Virus record (IMG/VR): IMGVR_UViG_3300031746_000066 | Span: 1 to 39,696 of that record | DNA from: a virus | Length of the DNA: 39,696 nt | Reading direction: 5' to 3' (one strand) | In this document: piece by piece, positions 17,549 through 25,703 of the stretch | Position numbering within the stretch: the first letter of the stretch is position 1 | How the letters are laid out: each line of letters opens with the position of its first letter | The notes under the pieces: generated by a model | What the model saw: the letters and a program-made list of their open reading frames with translations, nothing else | What the model was told of the DNA's origin: nothing | Databases searched by the model: none | Program-made: the position numbers and the translations under genes

Positions 17549-18407
17549 CTATTTTCTTACCTATCTCGGTGTTTTTCTTAGATCTTTGTTTTCTTTGTTG
17601 TATTTCTTTCCAGGTAGATGGAGCCCCAAAACGCTTGTCATTCATATAGAAAGCATAACCCATATTGAATGTTTTCCCAACAACTCTTGTTACATACAAG
17701 GTAACTTCAGGGTCCTCGCTATAACCCAAACCCTCTTCGTAATAGTTCATCCACCAATTCCGCTGTTCACGGTCTAGATAACCTTTTGACATCAAGTAGT
17801 CTTCATGGTGCCAAATGCTATATTCTTTTTTGTATAAGTCGGGTATAGGCTTAAGACCATTAGCTTTTATGTTTGCTTTGAGTTCTTTTCGGTTTTTAGC
17901 TAAACGAATGTCTTTGTGGTCATGTTTCCAAACATTCTTGGTAATCCGAAAGAAGTATTTAGCCCAAATACGTTTACATCGGATTACCCTGTTGTCATAA
18001 ACCTTACCTTTGTTATGGTAACTTTTTGACAACACAGAGATATATTTCAGTTTGGTAAGTTTAACCAGGTATCTACTAAGTGCGGCGGTAGAATAACCCG
18101 TAACTTCGCAAATTGTTTTGTTATACCAGCGAAGATCTCCGTAAAAAGCTTCTGACCTTGATTCAAGTAGATGAAGGAGTCGTCTTTCTTTATCCGAAAG
18201 ACATTTGGTATTAGGAAATTTAGTAATGATTTCATCAAATTCCAGTTGTTTTAAATAGAACTTTTGTTCAGCCTTAAGTTTCCTTAAAACCCTTTCAGGG
18301 GTTGGACCAGGAATAGATGCAATACGTTCTTTCCATTCAATAAATTCTGGAGCAAGATTTTGCTCAGATAAATCAGAAATCCCTATTTCCACTTCAGTGG
18401 TCGTCAT
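17505..18407 (-). CDS. Winged-helix DNA-binding protein, possible replication initiator or regulator
   Basis: Residues 70-135 look like a winged helix: LSDKERRLLHLLESRS, then ICEVTGYSTAALSRYLVKLT as recognition helix, then a KYISVLSK wing. This layout is shared by replication initiators and by transcription factors. The rest is basic and rich in Tyr and Trp, with a Lys/Arg tail. The frame is open for another 28 codons upstream, but that part is hydrophobic and looks like intergenic DNA. I chose the ATG (MTTTEVEIG) with TAAGGG eight bases before it, giving 300 aa. It borders the 86-bp palindrome and so could bind it. Confidence 0.72.
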   Translation of the reverse strand: MTTTEVEIGISDLSEQNLAPEFIEWKERIASIPGPTPERVLRKLKAEQKFYLKQLEFDEIITKFPNTKCLSDKERRLLHLLESRSEAFYGDLRWYNKTICEVTGYSTAALSRYLVKLTKLKYISVLSKSYHNKGKVYDNRVIRCKRIWAKYFFRITKNVWKHDHKDIRLAKNRKELKANIKANGLKPIPDLYKKEYSIWHHEDYLMSKGYLDREQRNWWMNYYEEGLGYSEDPEVTLYVTRVVGKTFNMGYAFYMNDKRFGAPSTWKEIQQRKQRSKKNTEIGKKIDERRRKRDSSSAAT

Positions 18408-18461
18408 GTATAATGCCCTTACAAACATTCCTGTAACGACATTGAACCAAAAAATCTGAAA

Positions 18462-18467
18462 TGTCAA
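18462..18467 (-). promoter_or_regulatory. Possible -35 box (TTGACA) for the winged-helix gene
   Basis: A perfect TTGACA lies on the minus strand, but a good -10 is missing at 16-18 bases (CAATGT at 17). Its mirror partner TTGACC is at 18575-18580 on the plus strand. Both sit about 54 bases from the centre of the palindrome and point outward. Confidence 0.35.
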
Positions 18468-18477
18468 TACGAGATAG

Positions 18478-18563
18478 GTGATAAACAACAACTACCTTAC
18501 TTCGTAATGATAATTCTTCTTAATAAATTATGATTACGTAGTAATTGAGATTCTGTTTATCAC
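18478..18563. repeat. 86-bp imperfect palindrome in the divergent intergenic region
   Basis: The arms are centred at about 18520.5. The inner parts (18497-18515 and 18526-18544) match at 17 of 19 positions. After 10 unmatched bases on each side, GTGATAAAC (18478-18486) pairs exactly with GTTTATCAC (18555-18563) in the same register. It lies between the minus-strand winged-helix gene and the plus-strand UvsW gene. Likely roles are an operator for both promoters or a replication origin. Confidence 0.75.
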
Positions 18564-18574
18564 GTAGTTGGAAC

Positions 18575-18601
18575 TTGACCAGAACCCAGTTAATGGATAA
18601 G
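18575..18601 (+). promoter_or_regulatory. Possible promoter for the UvsW/sigma operon
   Basis: TTGACC is followed after 15 bases by GATAAG, which is the same hexamer found at the core of the CCGATAAG elements elsewhere in the window. A strong AGGAGG ribosome-binding site follows. The spacing is short for sigma70, so an activator or the phage sigma factor may be involved. Confidence 0.4.
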
Positions 18602-18627
18602 GTGGTAGTCACCCTTAGGAGGTATGT

Positions 18628-20091
18628 ATGACTGAAATGACATATCGAGACCAAACCACCATTTATCTCCCTGTAGATGATTCCAATCTTACTAAGGTTA
18701 AAACTTTTTTGTCTTACAAAGACGAATCAATAGCTTACCTGATAAAGCAAACCCAAAAAAATGGTTACAAATGGAGACAAGATCCACAAAAAACCGCACT
18801 TAAGATCACGGAATTAAAGGAACAACTTACTAAATCTCTTTTGTATATGGACGACAAAGGTTACTACACACTTAAGGGATTGGTCTGTGATCTAGAAAAG
18901 CAATTTAATTGGGCAAAACCTTCTTTTACAAAATCTGATTTCAAACGCATCCCACTTAAGCACAAACCATTTGATATGCGTCCATACCAAAAAGATGCAT
19001 TAAATGCGTTACTTAAGTATGAACATGCCAGTATTGAAATTCCGACAGGCGGCGGTAAGAGCCTGATTATATTAAATTTATTGATTAATCAACCTGTAAA
19101 AACTTTGATCATGGCTCCTTTGTCTGAAGTAGCTGACCAGCTCTACAAACAACTTTTGCAAACTTTTGGTCCCCAGTATGTCGGTAAGTACTCGTCTACA
19201 TCAAAAAGCAAGACTAAGCTCTTTACCGTAGCCACCACTCAGGCTCTTACCCGTATCGACCAAGACCATCCTGCTTGGGATTTGTTGTCTGATGCTGAAC
19301 AAATTATATTTGACGAAAGTCATTCTTGTCCCGCCGCCACTTTCCAATCTATCTGCCTTGAGGGTGTGGGTGCCAAAGCTACGTACCGATATTTTGTATC
19401 AGCTACTCAAATGAGGTCTGATGGTAAGGACTTGCTCCTGGGTGGCATAATAGGCCCTACAGTCTATCGGACATTTATGCAAGACTTAGTCAGCCAAGGC
19501 TACTTAAAATCGATTCAAGCGGCCTTTTTGCGCGTTCCAGGGGTATCTAGTGCTAGTAGCGAACCTAAGGAAGAAACTAGACGCAACTTGTACGAGAACC
19601 CACACGTCTACAAAATGGTTTCGGACATGGTAAGCAAGATCTATGCCCAAACTGACTTACAGGTCTTGATCCTCATAGAGGAGTATAGTCAATTCGTCCT
19701 ATTAAAAAATTACTTGACAAATCCTTTCGAGTTTGCTCATGGCACAATCAGCAGTGATGCCAAAAATACGGTGCCACAGGAATACTGGAAGTGTGACTTG
19801 GCAGCAATAGTGGAAAAATTTAATCGACTTCAAACAAGAGTACTTATTGGCACATCAGCTGTGTCAACAGGTGTTGACATTCAACCTACCGGTGTGATAT
19901 TCTACATTCAAGGCGGCAAGAGTGAGATTAAAGTTAAGCAAAGTATTGGTAGAGGTACACGTCCAGTTGGTCCTAAAGTGTTGAAAGTGTTTGATTTTAT
20001 TGTATCTGGTAGCCCCACCTTAGAACGTCATGCAGCCTATCGAAAAGAAATCTATGAGTCCATCACGGAGATTCCCGTAAAGGTTTATTAA
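18628..20091 (+). CDS. UvsW-like superfamily 2 DNA helicase
   Basis: This ATP-dependent helicase likely remodels forks and recombination junctions. After an N-terminal domain of about 110 residues come motif Q/I (RPYQKDAL, IPTGGGKS at 138-145), motif II DESH (229-232), motif III SATQ, motif V (GTSAVSTGVD) and motif VI (QSIGRGTR). At 487 aa it equals T4 UvsW (about 500). AGGAGG lies four bases before the ATG; a nearby out-of-frame ATG is ignored. It opens the plus-strand operon and overlaps the sigma-factor start by one base (TAATG). Confidence 0.9.
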   Translation: MTEMTYRDQTTIYLPVDDSNLTKVKTFLSYKDESIAYLIKQTQKNGYKWRQDPQKTALKITELKEQLTKSLLYMDDKGYYTLKGLVCDLEKQFNWAKPSFTKSDFKRIPLKHKPFDMRPYQKDALNALLKYEHASIEIPTGGGKSLIILNLLINQPVKTLIMAPLSEVADQLYKQLLQTFGPQYVGKYSSTSKSKTKLFTVATTQALTRIDQDHPAWDLLSDAEQIIFDESHSCPAATFQSICLEGVGAKATYRYFVSATQMRSDGKDLLLGGIIGPTVYRTFMQDLVSQGYLKSIQAAFLRVPGVSSASSEPKEETRRNLYENPHVYKMVSDMVSKIYAQTDLQVLILIEEYSQFVLLKNYLTNPFEFAHGTISSDAKNTVPQEYWKCDLAAIVEKFNRLQTRVLIGTSAVSTGVDIQPTGVIFYIQGGKSEIKVKQSIGRGTRPVGPKVLKVFDFIVSGSPTLERHAAYRKEIYESITEIPVKVY

Positions 20092-21086
20092 TGAGTGAAC
20101 ATTTCAAAGATTTCGTAGCTTTTTGTAATAAAGAAGCTAAACGAATAGCTAAGGCTGATCCGAGGGACCAGGAAAAGCTATTAACTGATCTGTTCGTACT
20201 AGAAGATGAGTTTCGCAGAATAATTGCTACCAAGAAATGGGAAAACATCATATACCCAGCTTTTGTTGACTATATAGTTAATACAAAAGGAAACGTTCTA
20301 GCCGCTAGAGTGTATTTTCGGGAAAGACAAAGCACTTTTAGTGCTGAAATGAGTAAACTTTTTAAAAATAACCAGCTTTATACTGTACTTGGCAACTACA
20401 AAATCAATTATGAGTTTATTAACTGGGTATGTAAAAACTTCCCTTATTCAAAAGACAAGCCTAAGTACAAGAAATTACACGAAATTAAAGATGAAGTAGT
20501 TAAGATCAGGCAGATTTTGTCGATGAAAGATGTTTTTCTGGCTCTAAACCGCGCCAGACTCTTTTGGAACAAGTCCACTAATTGCAAACTGGACTACATG
20601 GACATCGTCCAGGATGCCTGCGAAGGCTACCTTAATGCAGTGGACAAGTTTACCCCTCCCTATACGACTACCTTTAGGGCTGTGGCTATTGGCCGGATGC
20701 TCCTTAAGATGCTTACCGACAACAATGCCCCAATGGTTCGACTACCACCTACTGACCAAAGGGTTTTATATCGAATCAATAATGCCAAGTATAGAGAAGG
20801 TCTTAGTTCAAATGAAGAGGTATTGGAGTTTGTTAAAGAAAGTTTTCCTAACGTATCTATGGACAGACTTTTAGCTATCGAGGCTTCTACTGAGATCTTT
20901 TACCCATTTGGTGGGGTAGGGGATGATGGAAAAGGTAAATGGAATGATGATAGCGAATTTGGTAACCCTGAAGAAAGACTTATTGAAGCTGACCTTAAGT
21001 ATCGGGTATCTTTGGTTTTTTCTACATTAACACCTTTTCAACAAAAACTTATTAAATTAAAATTTGGAGACAAAAAATGGAGTTAA
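20091..21086 (+). CDS. Phage RNA polymerase sigma factor with shortened region 4
   Basis: Residues 145-220 match sigma70 region 2: RARLFWNKS, then YMDIVQDACEGYLNAVDKF and TTTFRAVAIGRML (core-binding and -10 recognition helices). After a linker, residues 297-328 match the first helix of region 4 (LTPFQQKLIKLKFGD) and then stop, so the -35-reading helix-turn-helix is missing. T4 gp55, the late sigma, also lacks a region 4 helix-turn-helix. The 130-residue N-terminal extension is not recognised. The gene overlaps the next start by ten bases; no frameshift signal was found that would restore region 4. Confidence 0.85.
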   Translation: MSEHFKDFVAFCNKEAKRIAKADPRDQEKLLTDLFVLEDEFRRIIATKKWENIIYPAFVDYIVNTKGNVLAARVYFRERQSTFSAEMSKLFKNNQLYTVLGNYKINYEFINWVCKNFPYSKDKPKYKKLHEIKDEVVKIRQILSMKDVFLALNRARLFWNKSTNCKLDYMDIVQDACEGYLNAVDKFTPPYTTTFRAVAIGRMLLKMLTDNNAPMVRLPPTDQRVLYRINNAKYREGLSSNEEVLEFVKESFPNVSMDRLLAIEASTEIFYPFGGVGDDGKGKWNDDSEFGNPEERLIEADLKYRVSLVFSTLTPFQQKLIKLKFGDKKWS

Positions 21087-21610
21087 ATTATAAATATGTA
21101 TTGGGTGCTTGCGTTGTTGCTTTGGGGTGTGGTTATCTTGCTGGATATAGTAATCGTAAAACTGTTACGACTGTGCAGGAAAAAATTGTCGAAAAGGTTG
21201 TCACGGTCGAAATGGATACATCAGTTAAGGCTAAGGAAACTAGCAAAGCTGAAAAGTCTACAAAAACCAAAGAGACAATTAAACAAAAAGACGGTACGGT
21301 TATTACACGCGAAACGGATAGTAAAGAGACTTTAGATATTTCTAAAGAAATTGACCTGAGAGTTAAAGAAAAGCTTGCTCAAATTGAAAAAGAACAAAAC
21401 AAAAATAAAACTGTTGTTGTCACCACACCTAAAAGAGTGCATATTAGTGTTCAGGCTGGTCTTGAGTCAGATGGTCTTGGTTTTGATAATTTGACCAAAA
21501 AAGCGATATATGGCGCTCAACTGGAATACAATTTGTTTAGCGCTATTTATATAGGCGGCTGGGGTAATAGTAAAAAAGATTTTGGCGTTAGCGTGGGGAT
21601 TGATCTATGA
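21077..21610 (+). CDS. Membrane-anchored coiled-coil protein with beta-rich C-terminus
   Basis: An N-terminal hydrophobic segment (residues 7-25, LGACVVALGCGYLAGY) is followed by a long Lys/Glu/Thr-rich coiled coil (30-115) and a beta-strand C-terminus with repeated hydrophobic/aromatic strands (YGAQLEYNLFSAIYIGGWG) that resembles an outer-membrane or spanning strand set. An ALGC box is near but not a good lipobox. The layout fits an envelope-spanning protein such as a spanin-like factor, but that is only a possibility. Confidence 0.65.
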   Translation: MELNYKYVLGACVVALGCGYLAGYSNRKTVTTVQEKIVEKVVTVEMDTSVKAKETSKAEKSTKTKETIKQKDGTVITRETDSKETLDISKEIDLRVKEKLAQIEKEQNKNKTVVVTTPKRVHISVQAGLESDGLGFDNLTKKAIYGAQLEYNLFSAIYIGGWGNSKKDFGVSVGIDL

Positions 21611-22290
21611 AGGTTCTTGGGCTCAGTGGGTGGCGAAGATCAGGCAAGGATACTGCTGGCGACTTTTTACGCCAACATGGGTTTATGCGGGTGGCTTACG
21701 CCGATGCATTAAAAGCCAATGTAGCCAAGTTTTACGGTTTGTCGGATGCTCACCTGACCGACCAGAAACTTAAAGAAGAGCCTCTTCTGGAATACCCTGC
21801 TTATGTGGGTGACAAAGGTTCGCTTGGTATTGTGTCTGCTTTTATGAAAGAGCTGTGTACTGCATCAGGCAATAAGCTTGGTCAATACGACATTATGCTT
21901 TATACCGATGGCTGTGCTTATCACTCTGTTGATGGCGAAAAGCTTTATTGGACTCCAAGAGCTTTAATGATCATGGAAGGAACTTCCAAAAGAGCGGTGC
22001 ATAAAGACTACTGGGTTATGCAAGCTATTAATAAGATTGACCAAATGTCGGAAAGCTTTAAGAACTTTTACATTAGTGATGTGCGCTATAAGTCTGAAGC
22101 TGAATCTATGAAAAAAGAATACGGCAGCGATTTTGTATCTGTTCGGATTAATCGATATGATGATTGTCCATCAACTGACGCATCTGAAAGAGATATGGAT
22201 GATTATGTTTTTGACTACGTGATCGACAACAAAGGAACCTTAGCTGAGTTTGAAGCCAAGGTTAGCTCTTTGGTTTTAGAGGTGTTCTAA
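21607..22290 (+). CDS. Deoxynucleoside monophosphate kinase (T4 gp1-like)
   Basis: This enzyme should phosphorylate dNMPs to supply dNTP precursors, like T4 gp1. The P-loop is GWRRSGKDT (8-16). A substrate-binding stretch TPRALMIMEGTSKRAV and a DYWV segment match the family, and the C-terminal SERDMDDYVFDYVIDN is typical. The length of 227 aa is close to gp1 (241). It overlaps the upstream stop by four bases (ATGA). Nucleotide specificity cannot be read. Confidence 0.88.
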   Translation: MKVLGLSGWRRSGKDTAGDFLRQHGFMRVAYADALKANVAKFYGLSDAHLTDQKLKEEPLLEYPAYVGDKGSLGIVSAFMKELCTASGNKLGQYDIMLYTDGCAYHSVDGEKLYWTPRALMIMEGTSKRAVHKDYWVMQAINKIDQMSESFKNFYISDVRYKSEAESMKKEYGSDFVSVRINRYDDCPSTDASERDMDDYVFDYVIDNKGTLAEFEAKVSSLVLEVF

Positions 22291-22547
22291 TGGAAGTTAA
22301 ACATGTAATGGCTTTGGCCGCTGAAATTGGAGATACTTTTCAAAAGCTGGAAGAGGCTAGGCGAAATCTTGTTGGCTTAAGCGGTGCGGTAGTAAATAAA
22401 AACCCCGAAATGGTGGAATTTTATTACCAACGTTTCGAGGTCACTCAAAAAGACTATGATAAAACTTGTAAAAACTTCTTACACCAGATCCAGCGTTTGG
22501 CTGTGGCCAATAAGCATACCACTCAAGACAAAGATATTGGCCGCTAA
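22290..22547 (+). CDS. Small hypothetical helical protein (85 aa)
   Basis: The protein is helical throughout with no recognised motif (FYYQRFEVTQKDYDKTCKN). The ATG shares a base with the kinase stop (TAATG), so it is the last gene of this plus-strand operon. The endolysin gene comes head-on from the opposite strand, stop codons adjoining, with no terminator hairpin visible between them. Confidence 0.65.
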   Translation: MEVKHVMALAAEIGDTFQKLEEARRNLVGLSGAVVNKNPEMVEFYYQRFEVTQKDYDKTCKNFLHQIQRLAVANKHTTQDKDIGR

Positions 22548-22934
22548 TCACCTAGCTCTGAAAATTCTGCTCATACCTTTAGTCCATCCTGGATAAGGTA
22601 CGCACTGAACATGACACCAGCCAATAGTTTGAGTCGGCTCTTCGATCCAGACATCAAAATGGTCCAACCTTGATGCTATCCACTTAGCAAAATCGCCTTT
22701 ACCATCAGCTACGTCAGCTGCAAATCCAAACATATGTTTACTTGCCTTAGCTCCACCTACTGCTGCGTTGTGAATAGGGCACCTAAAGGCATTTGTAAGA
22801 CCAATAGGTTTGCCGTAAGCTTCACGGATTTGGTTAAGTTTATCAACCAGTTGTTGGGTAGGTAGCTTTTGGCAATTGCCGCAAGCTGTACCGTGACATT
22901 GGAGTTCGCTGTCTTTGAAGTATTTACTGTTCAT
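22548..22934 (-). CDS. M15 family zinc peptidase, probable endolysin
   Basis: This D-Ala-D-Ala-type peptidase would cleave peptidoglycan crosslinks at lysis. The zinc ligands are H67 and D74 (SKHMFGFAADV) and H108 (WCHVQ), in the order and spacing of VanY/M15A enzymes. The length of 128 aa is a catalytic domain only, with an unusual Cys-rich N-terminus (CHGTACGNC). No signal peptide is visible, so release would need a holin, which is not obvious in this window. The ATG lies one base after the TAA of the tail-collar continuation. Confidence 0.86.
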   Translation of the reverse strand: MNSKYFKDSELQCHGTACGNCQKLPTQQLVDKLNQIREAYGKPIGLTNAFRCPIHNAAVGGAKASKHMFGFAADVADGKGDFAKWIASRLDHFDVWIEEPTQTIGWCHVQCVPYPGWTKGMSRIFRAR

Positions 22935-22935
22935 A

Positions 22936-23256
22936 TTAAGTCTTTATAATAAAGTTGACGCCCTTGTTGTGCGGCCTGGTTTCAGAGTCACCAGTGTTAA
23001 GGGTAACGTTGGCTGTAGTTGTACCGCTAGCTAATGCAACGTTGGTAACTCCTAAAGTTTGACCGGTAGCTGTACCCGAAACGGAAGATGCAGTATTTGA
23101 TCCTGAAACAGACCCTCCGGCAGTTAGTACACTAGCTGTACCATCTACAATCCCTACTTGTCCCGGTCCTGCTGAACCTGTTACGACATAACCAGCATTA
23201 TTTATCCCTAACCTAGCACCTACGTTGTAAGTAGGATTACTAAAAGTACCTTGAGC
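22936..23256 (-). CDS. C-terminal half of the tail-collar protein, in frame after an internal TGA
   Basis: After the TGA at 23257-23259 the same frame stays open for 106 sense codons to a TAA. The product continues the Gly/Thr/Ser-rich fibre sequence (YNVGARLGINNAG, TLGVTNVALASGTTT) and ends DSETRPHNKGVNFIIK, the classic C-terminus of phage tail-collar proteins. The TAA lies one base before the endolysin start, so the packing also says this is coding. It has no start codon or ribosome-binding site of its own. Confidence 0.7.
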   Translation of the reverse strand, partial: AQGTFSNPTYNVGARLGINNAGYVVTGSAGPGQVGIVDGTASVLTAGGSVSGSNTASSVSGTATGQTLGVTNVALASGTTTANVTLNTGDSETRPHNKGVNFIIKT

Positions 23257-23694
23257 TCATGCTTGTGCAACAGCTGTACCAGTTACAGTAGAACTAGCAT
23301 GAGTATGACCTATATCTGTGGTGCCGGTAACAACACTTGCTGCATTAGTAACGGTCATACCATTTTTAGCAGTAGTGTGCGTTTGCCATCCACCTAAAGT
23401 AACTGCCGAACCTACGTAAGGAGTACCTACACCTCTAAGAACGGAAGCTCTATAGTCAGGCACCCTAAAATTACCAGCTAATGGAGCGGAATATGCTCCA
23501 TTAGTAGTTGGATTCATTTGAGTATCGTAAGTGGTTGAGATTACTGCAAACAATGAAGAATATGTAGTTTGGCTTACTGGTGATCCATCACACAAAAGCC
23601 ATCCAGCTGGAGCTGTAGCTCCAGCAAAAGGTAGAACCGCTCCACTTGGCATAAAACCGGCAGAACTTGTTAAATCTGCTAAAGAAATTGGCAT
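23257..23694 (-). CDS. Tail-collar protein, N-terminal part up to in-frame TGA
   Basis: Residues 1-90 match the phage tail-collar domain: GAVLPFAGATAPAGWLLCDG and LAGNFRVPDYR. A Gly/Thr-rich fibre region follows (DIGHTHASSTVTG) with an HTH histidine motif often used for trimer metal binding. The frame meets TGA after 145 codons and then carries on in the same frame. Whether the full 252-residue protein is made through readthrough, or the TGA is a mutation, is open. Fibre-tip function in host recognition is likely. Confidence 0.8.
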   Translation of the reverse strand: MPISLADLTSSAGFMPSGAVLPFAGATAPAGWLLCDGSPVSQTTYSSLFAVISTTYDTQMNPTTNGAYSAPLAGNFRVPDYRASVLRGVGTPYVGSAVTLGGWQTHTTAKNGMTVTNAASVVTGTTDIGHTHASSTVTGTAVAQA

Positions 23695-23703
23695 AATTTG
23701 TCC

Positions 23704-25386
23704 TTAGGTGTAGACTTTCCAGCCAGTAGTGGAATCAATATATACTAATATAAGTTGAGAATTGTTTACGTTACCAGTTAAATCTGTGGCAAGTCCATTT
23801 ATGTTGGACCCGTTGCGTAAAACGGTTAAGTTGTTGGTTGCCCAAGTACCTTTAGCATCAAAAACCCGGACATTTTGTCCTGCACTAGGGCTGGCAGGTA
23901 AGGTAATTGAAAAAGCTGCACTAGTAGTGTTGGCCATTAAAAAGTCGCCAGCAATAGCTGTATATGCACTTGTTTTTATTGGATACACTTGACTAAAAGA
24001 TCCAGTTACAGTAAGATCTCCTTGAATAGTCAAACTGCCGGTCAATTGGTTATTGAGTGGCCAATAAGCGTCTCTGGTAGCCCATCGGCTGTTGGTAGAG
24101 TCCCACAAAACTTCTACCCATGTGCCAGGCAAATTAAGGATCAAGCTGGTGTCAAGTGACCCGGCATAATAGATGTTATTTGCCCCTCCATTTAACGTTA
24201 CACTGTTTGGATTGCCCCAGGTTTGGGCCATATCGGTGAAACGAATAATGGTTCCAGGAAGTGATGCTACCGGTAAGGTAACTGTTACGGCTCCGCCTGA
24301 TGTTGACACCAAGTAAGAAGTATTGGACAAAGCGCTAAAACTGGCTGTCCTTACTGCCAGCGCCATTCCTCCGCCAATAGCCGATTCAACTCCACCAGAC
24401 GTTTGTTTGTAAACATTGCCATCAGTTTTGGTATATACCCGAGTAACTCCACTAGATGGAGCTGATGGAGTAGATGCCTGATTAGTTAAGTCAATATACT
24501 GAGTTACAGACAAAACGGTAACAGTTGGAAAATAGGCATCATCTGTTGCCCAGTAAGACCCAGACCATATAAACTCAACCCAAGTACCCTTTACGTCAAG
24601 TATTAAACTTGTATTGGTTACTCCATTGACATTTATAAGTTCTCCGCCAGTTGAAGTAACCGTAACAGGAAAGTTACCCCAATTACCGGTAGCATCACTA
24701 ACCATAACACGAGCATTGGTGGCACCAGCTGGTAGTGTTATTGTTTGACTAGCAGAAGTAATGTTTGTTAGGTATTGGGTACCAGACACAGCTGTGGTGC
24801 TGCCGGTAATCAGTGAAGTAATATATCCACTACCGCCAGATCCGCCGCCGCTACCAACGTATTGGTAAATGGACGATCCGGTAACCGTTTGAATGGTTCC
24901 GCTGATATTTTGTAAAACCACAAAACCGACAGGAATGGTGCTAGTTGGAACGGTTGGTGTACCTGCTGCGGCAATAGATGCGCCTTGTGTGCCTGCCGTT
25001 AAAACAATACTACTGGCACTATTGATAGCAATACCAACTTTAATAAAATTACCGGAAGATACTGTAATTACTAAGTTAGATCCAACGCTTGGAACTGCGT
25101 TACCGCCTGAAGCGGTTGGGAAAGTGACAGTTCCGCCAGCAAAAGTTGGGATAACCCCACTTAAAGGGGATACAGTAGAGCTAGCACCTATGGTTGCATT
25201 AACTACCGTAGTTGCACCTATGTTGACCACCTGGTCAGCAGGGCTACTGGGAGTCATAACAAAAGGAGGTGTAGCCAAGCTGTTTAAGGAGCTTAGTATT
25301 GTATCCAACCCACTGTTGGCAGCTGCCGTAATTCTAGTGAGTATGGCGTTATTTTTTACTTGACGAGCAGATACGCGAACAGCCAT
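23704..25386 (-). CDS. Modular tail-fibre/adhesin protein with three tandem beta modules
   Basis: The protein is Gly/Ser/Thr-rich and beta-stranded. Three modules of about 75-95 residues recur: one with ITLPAGATN and GTWVEFIWSGSYWATDDAY, a second with GTWVEVLWDSTNSRWATRDAYW, and a third ending in ILVYIDSTTGWKVYT. The N-terminus is a separate, Val/Ala-rich region (about 200 residues). Related modules occur in the 152-aa protein at 30788. No catalytic motif is seen. It is a fibre or baseplate-surface protein by composition and context; the exact location in the virion is unknown. Confidence 0.75.
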   Translation of the reverse strand: MAVRVSARQVKNNAILTRITAAANSGLDTILSSLNSLATPPFVMTPSSPADQVVNIGATTVVNATIGASSTVSPLSGVIPTFAGGTVTFPTASGGNAVPSVGSNLVITVSSGNFIKVGIAINSASSIVLTAGTQGASIAAAGTPTVPTSTIPVGFVVLQNISGTIQTVTGSSIYQYVGSGGGSGGSGYITSLITGSTTAVSGTQYLTNITSASQTITLPAGATNARVMVSDATGNWGNFPVTVTSTGGELINVNGVTNTSLILDVKGTWVEFIWSGSYWATDDAYFPTVTVLSVTQYIDLTNQASTPSAPSSGVTRVYTKTDGNVYKQTSGGVESAIGGGMALAVRTASFSALSNTSYLVSTSGGAVTVTLPVASLPGTIIRFTDMAQTWGNPNSVTLNGGANNIYYAGSLDTSLILNLPGTWVEVLWDSTNSRWATRDAYWPLNNQLTGSLTIQGDLTVTGSFSQVYPIKTSAYTAIAGDFLMANTTSAAFSITLPASPSAGQNVRVFDAKGTWATNNLTVLRNGSNINGLATDLTGNVNNSQLILVYIDSTTGWKVYT

Positions 25387-25389
25387 AAA

Positions 25390-25686
25390 TTAAACCTCTT
25401 TACGGAATCTAATTAAATCTGGTTCCGCACCAGCGACTAAGTCAAAAGTCATAGAAATCTGCGTTCTAGTTCCAGACCCAACATAGTTATAGTCATAAAT
25501 AACGGTCATTTTTGCGCCGTTAAAGTACACTTCTAGGTCAATCCCAGTGTAGGTACCACCATTCGGTAAAGTAATAGGGGTACCTGCAGTAATGGTGCTA
25601 GGGGTAACATATGTTGCATCATAAATAGTAGAGGCAAGGTCTACCATTCTAGGTACACCGTTTACTAATTTAAGAGCAGAAGCCAT
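25390..25686 (-). CDS. Small virion-associated beta protein (98 aa)
   Basis: The C-terminal half (DLEVYFNGAKMTVIYDYNYV, then TFDLVAGAEPDLIRFR) is a beta domain resembling a stretch of the 749-aa structural protein (LLVFLNGVQQVLGVDYYEV and DEVVFRIDL). The gene sits between two fibre genes and is likely a structural or chaperone-like partner. No other motif was seen. Confidence 0.7.
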   Translation of the reverse strand: MASALKLVNGVPRMVDLASTIYDATYVTPSTITAGTPITLPNGGTYTGIDLEVYFNGAKMTVIYDYNYVGSGTRTQISMTFDLVAGAEPDLIRFRKEV

Positions 25687-25703
25687 ATGTTACCCCTATT
25701 AAA

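Noticed and set aside
18408-18491. N-terminal extension of the winged-helix gene
   Set aside because: The added 28 residues are hydrophobic and overlap the TTGACA box; the inner ATG has TAAGGG at eight bases and starts a normal protein.
21060-21090. Possible -1 frameshift extending the sigma factor into the next gene
   Set aside because: An A-run exists, but the downstream frame encodes a transmembrane segment and not a region 4.2 helix-turn-helix.
22548-22560. Terminator between converging genes at 22547/22548
   Set aside because: The stop codons adjoin and no stem-loop with a U-tract was found on either strand.
24893-25363. Long plus-strand frame (156 codons) opposite the 560-aa fibre gene
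   Set aside because: It is antisense to a well-supported coding frame, is Pro/Ala/Val/Leu-rich as expected from reverse reading of a Gly/Thr-rich gene, and has no ribosome-binding site.
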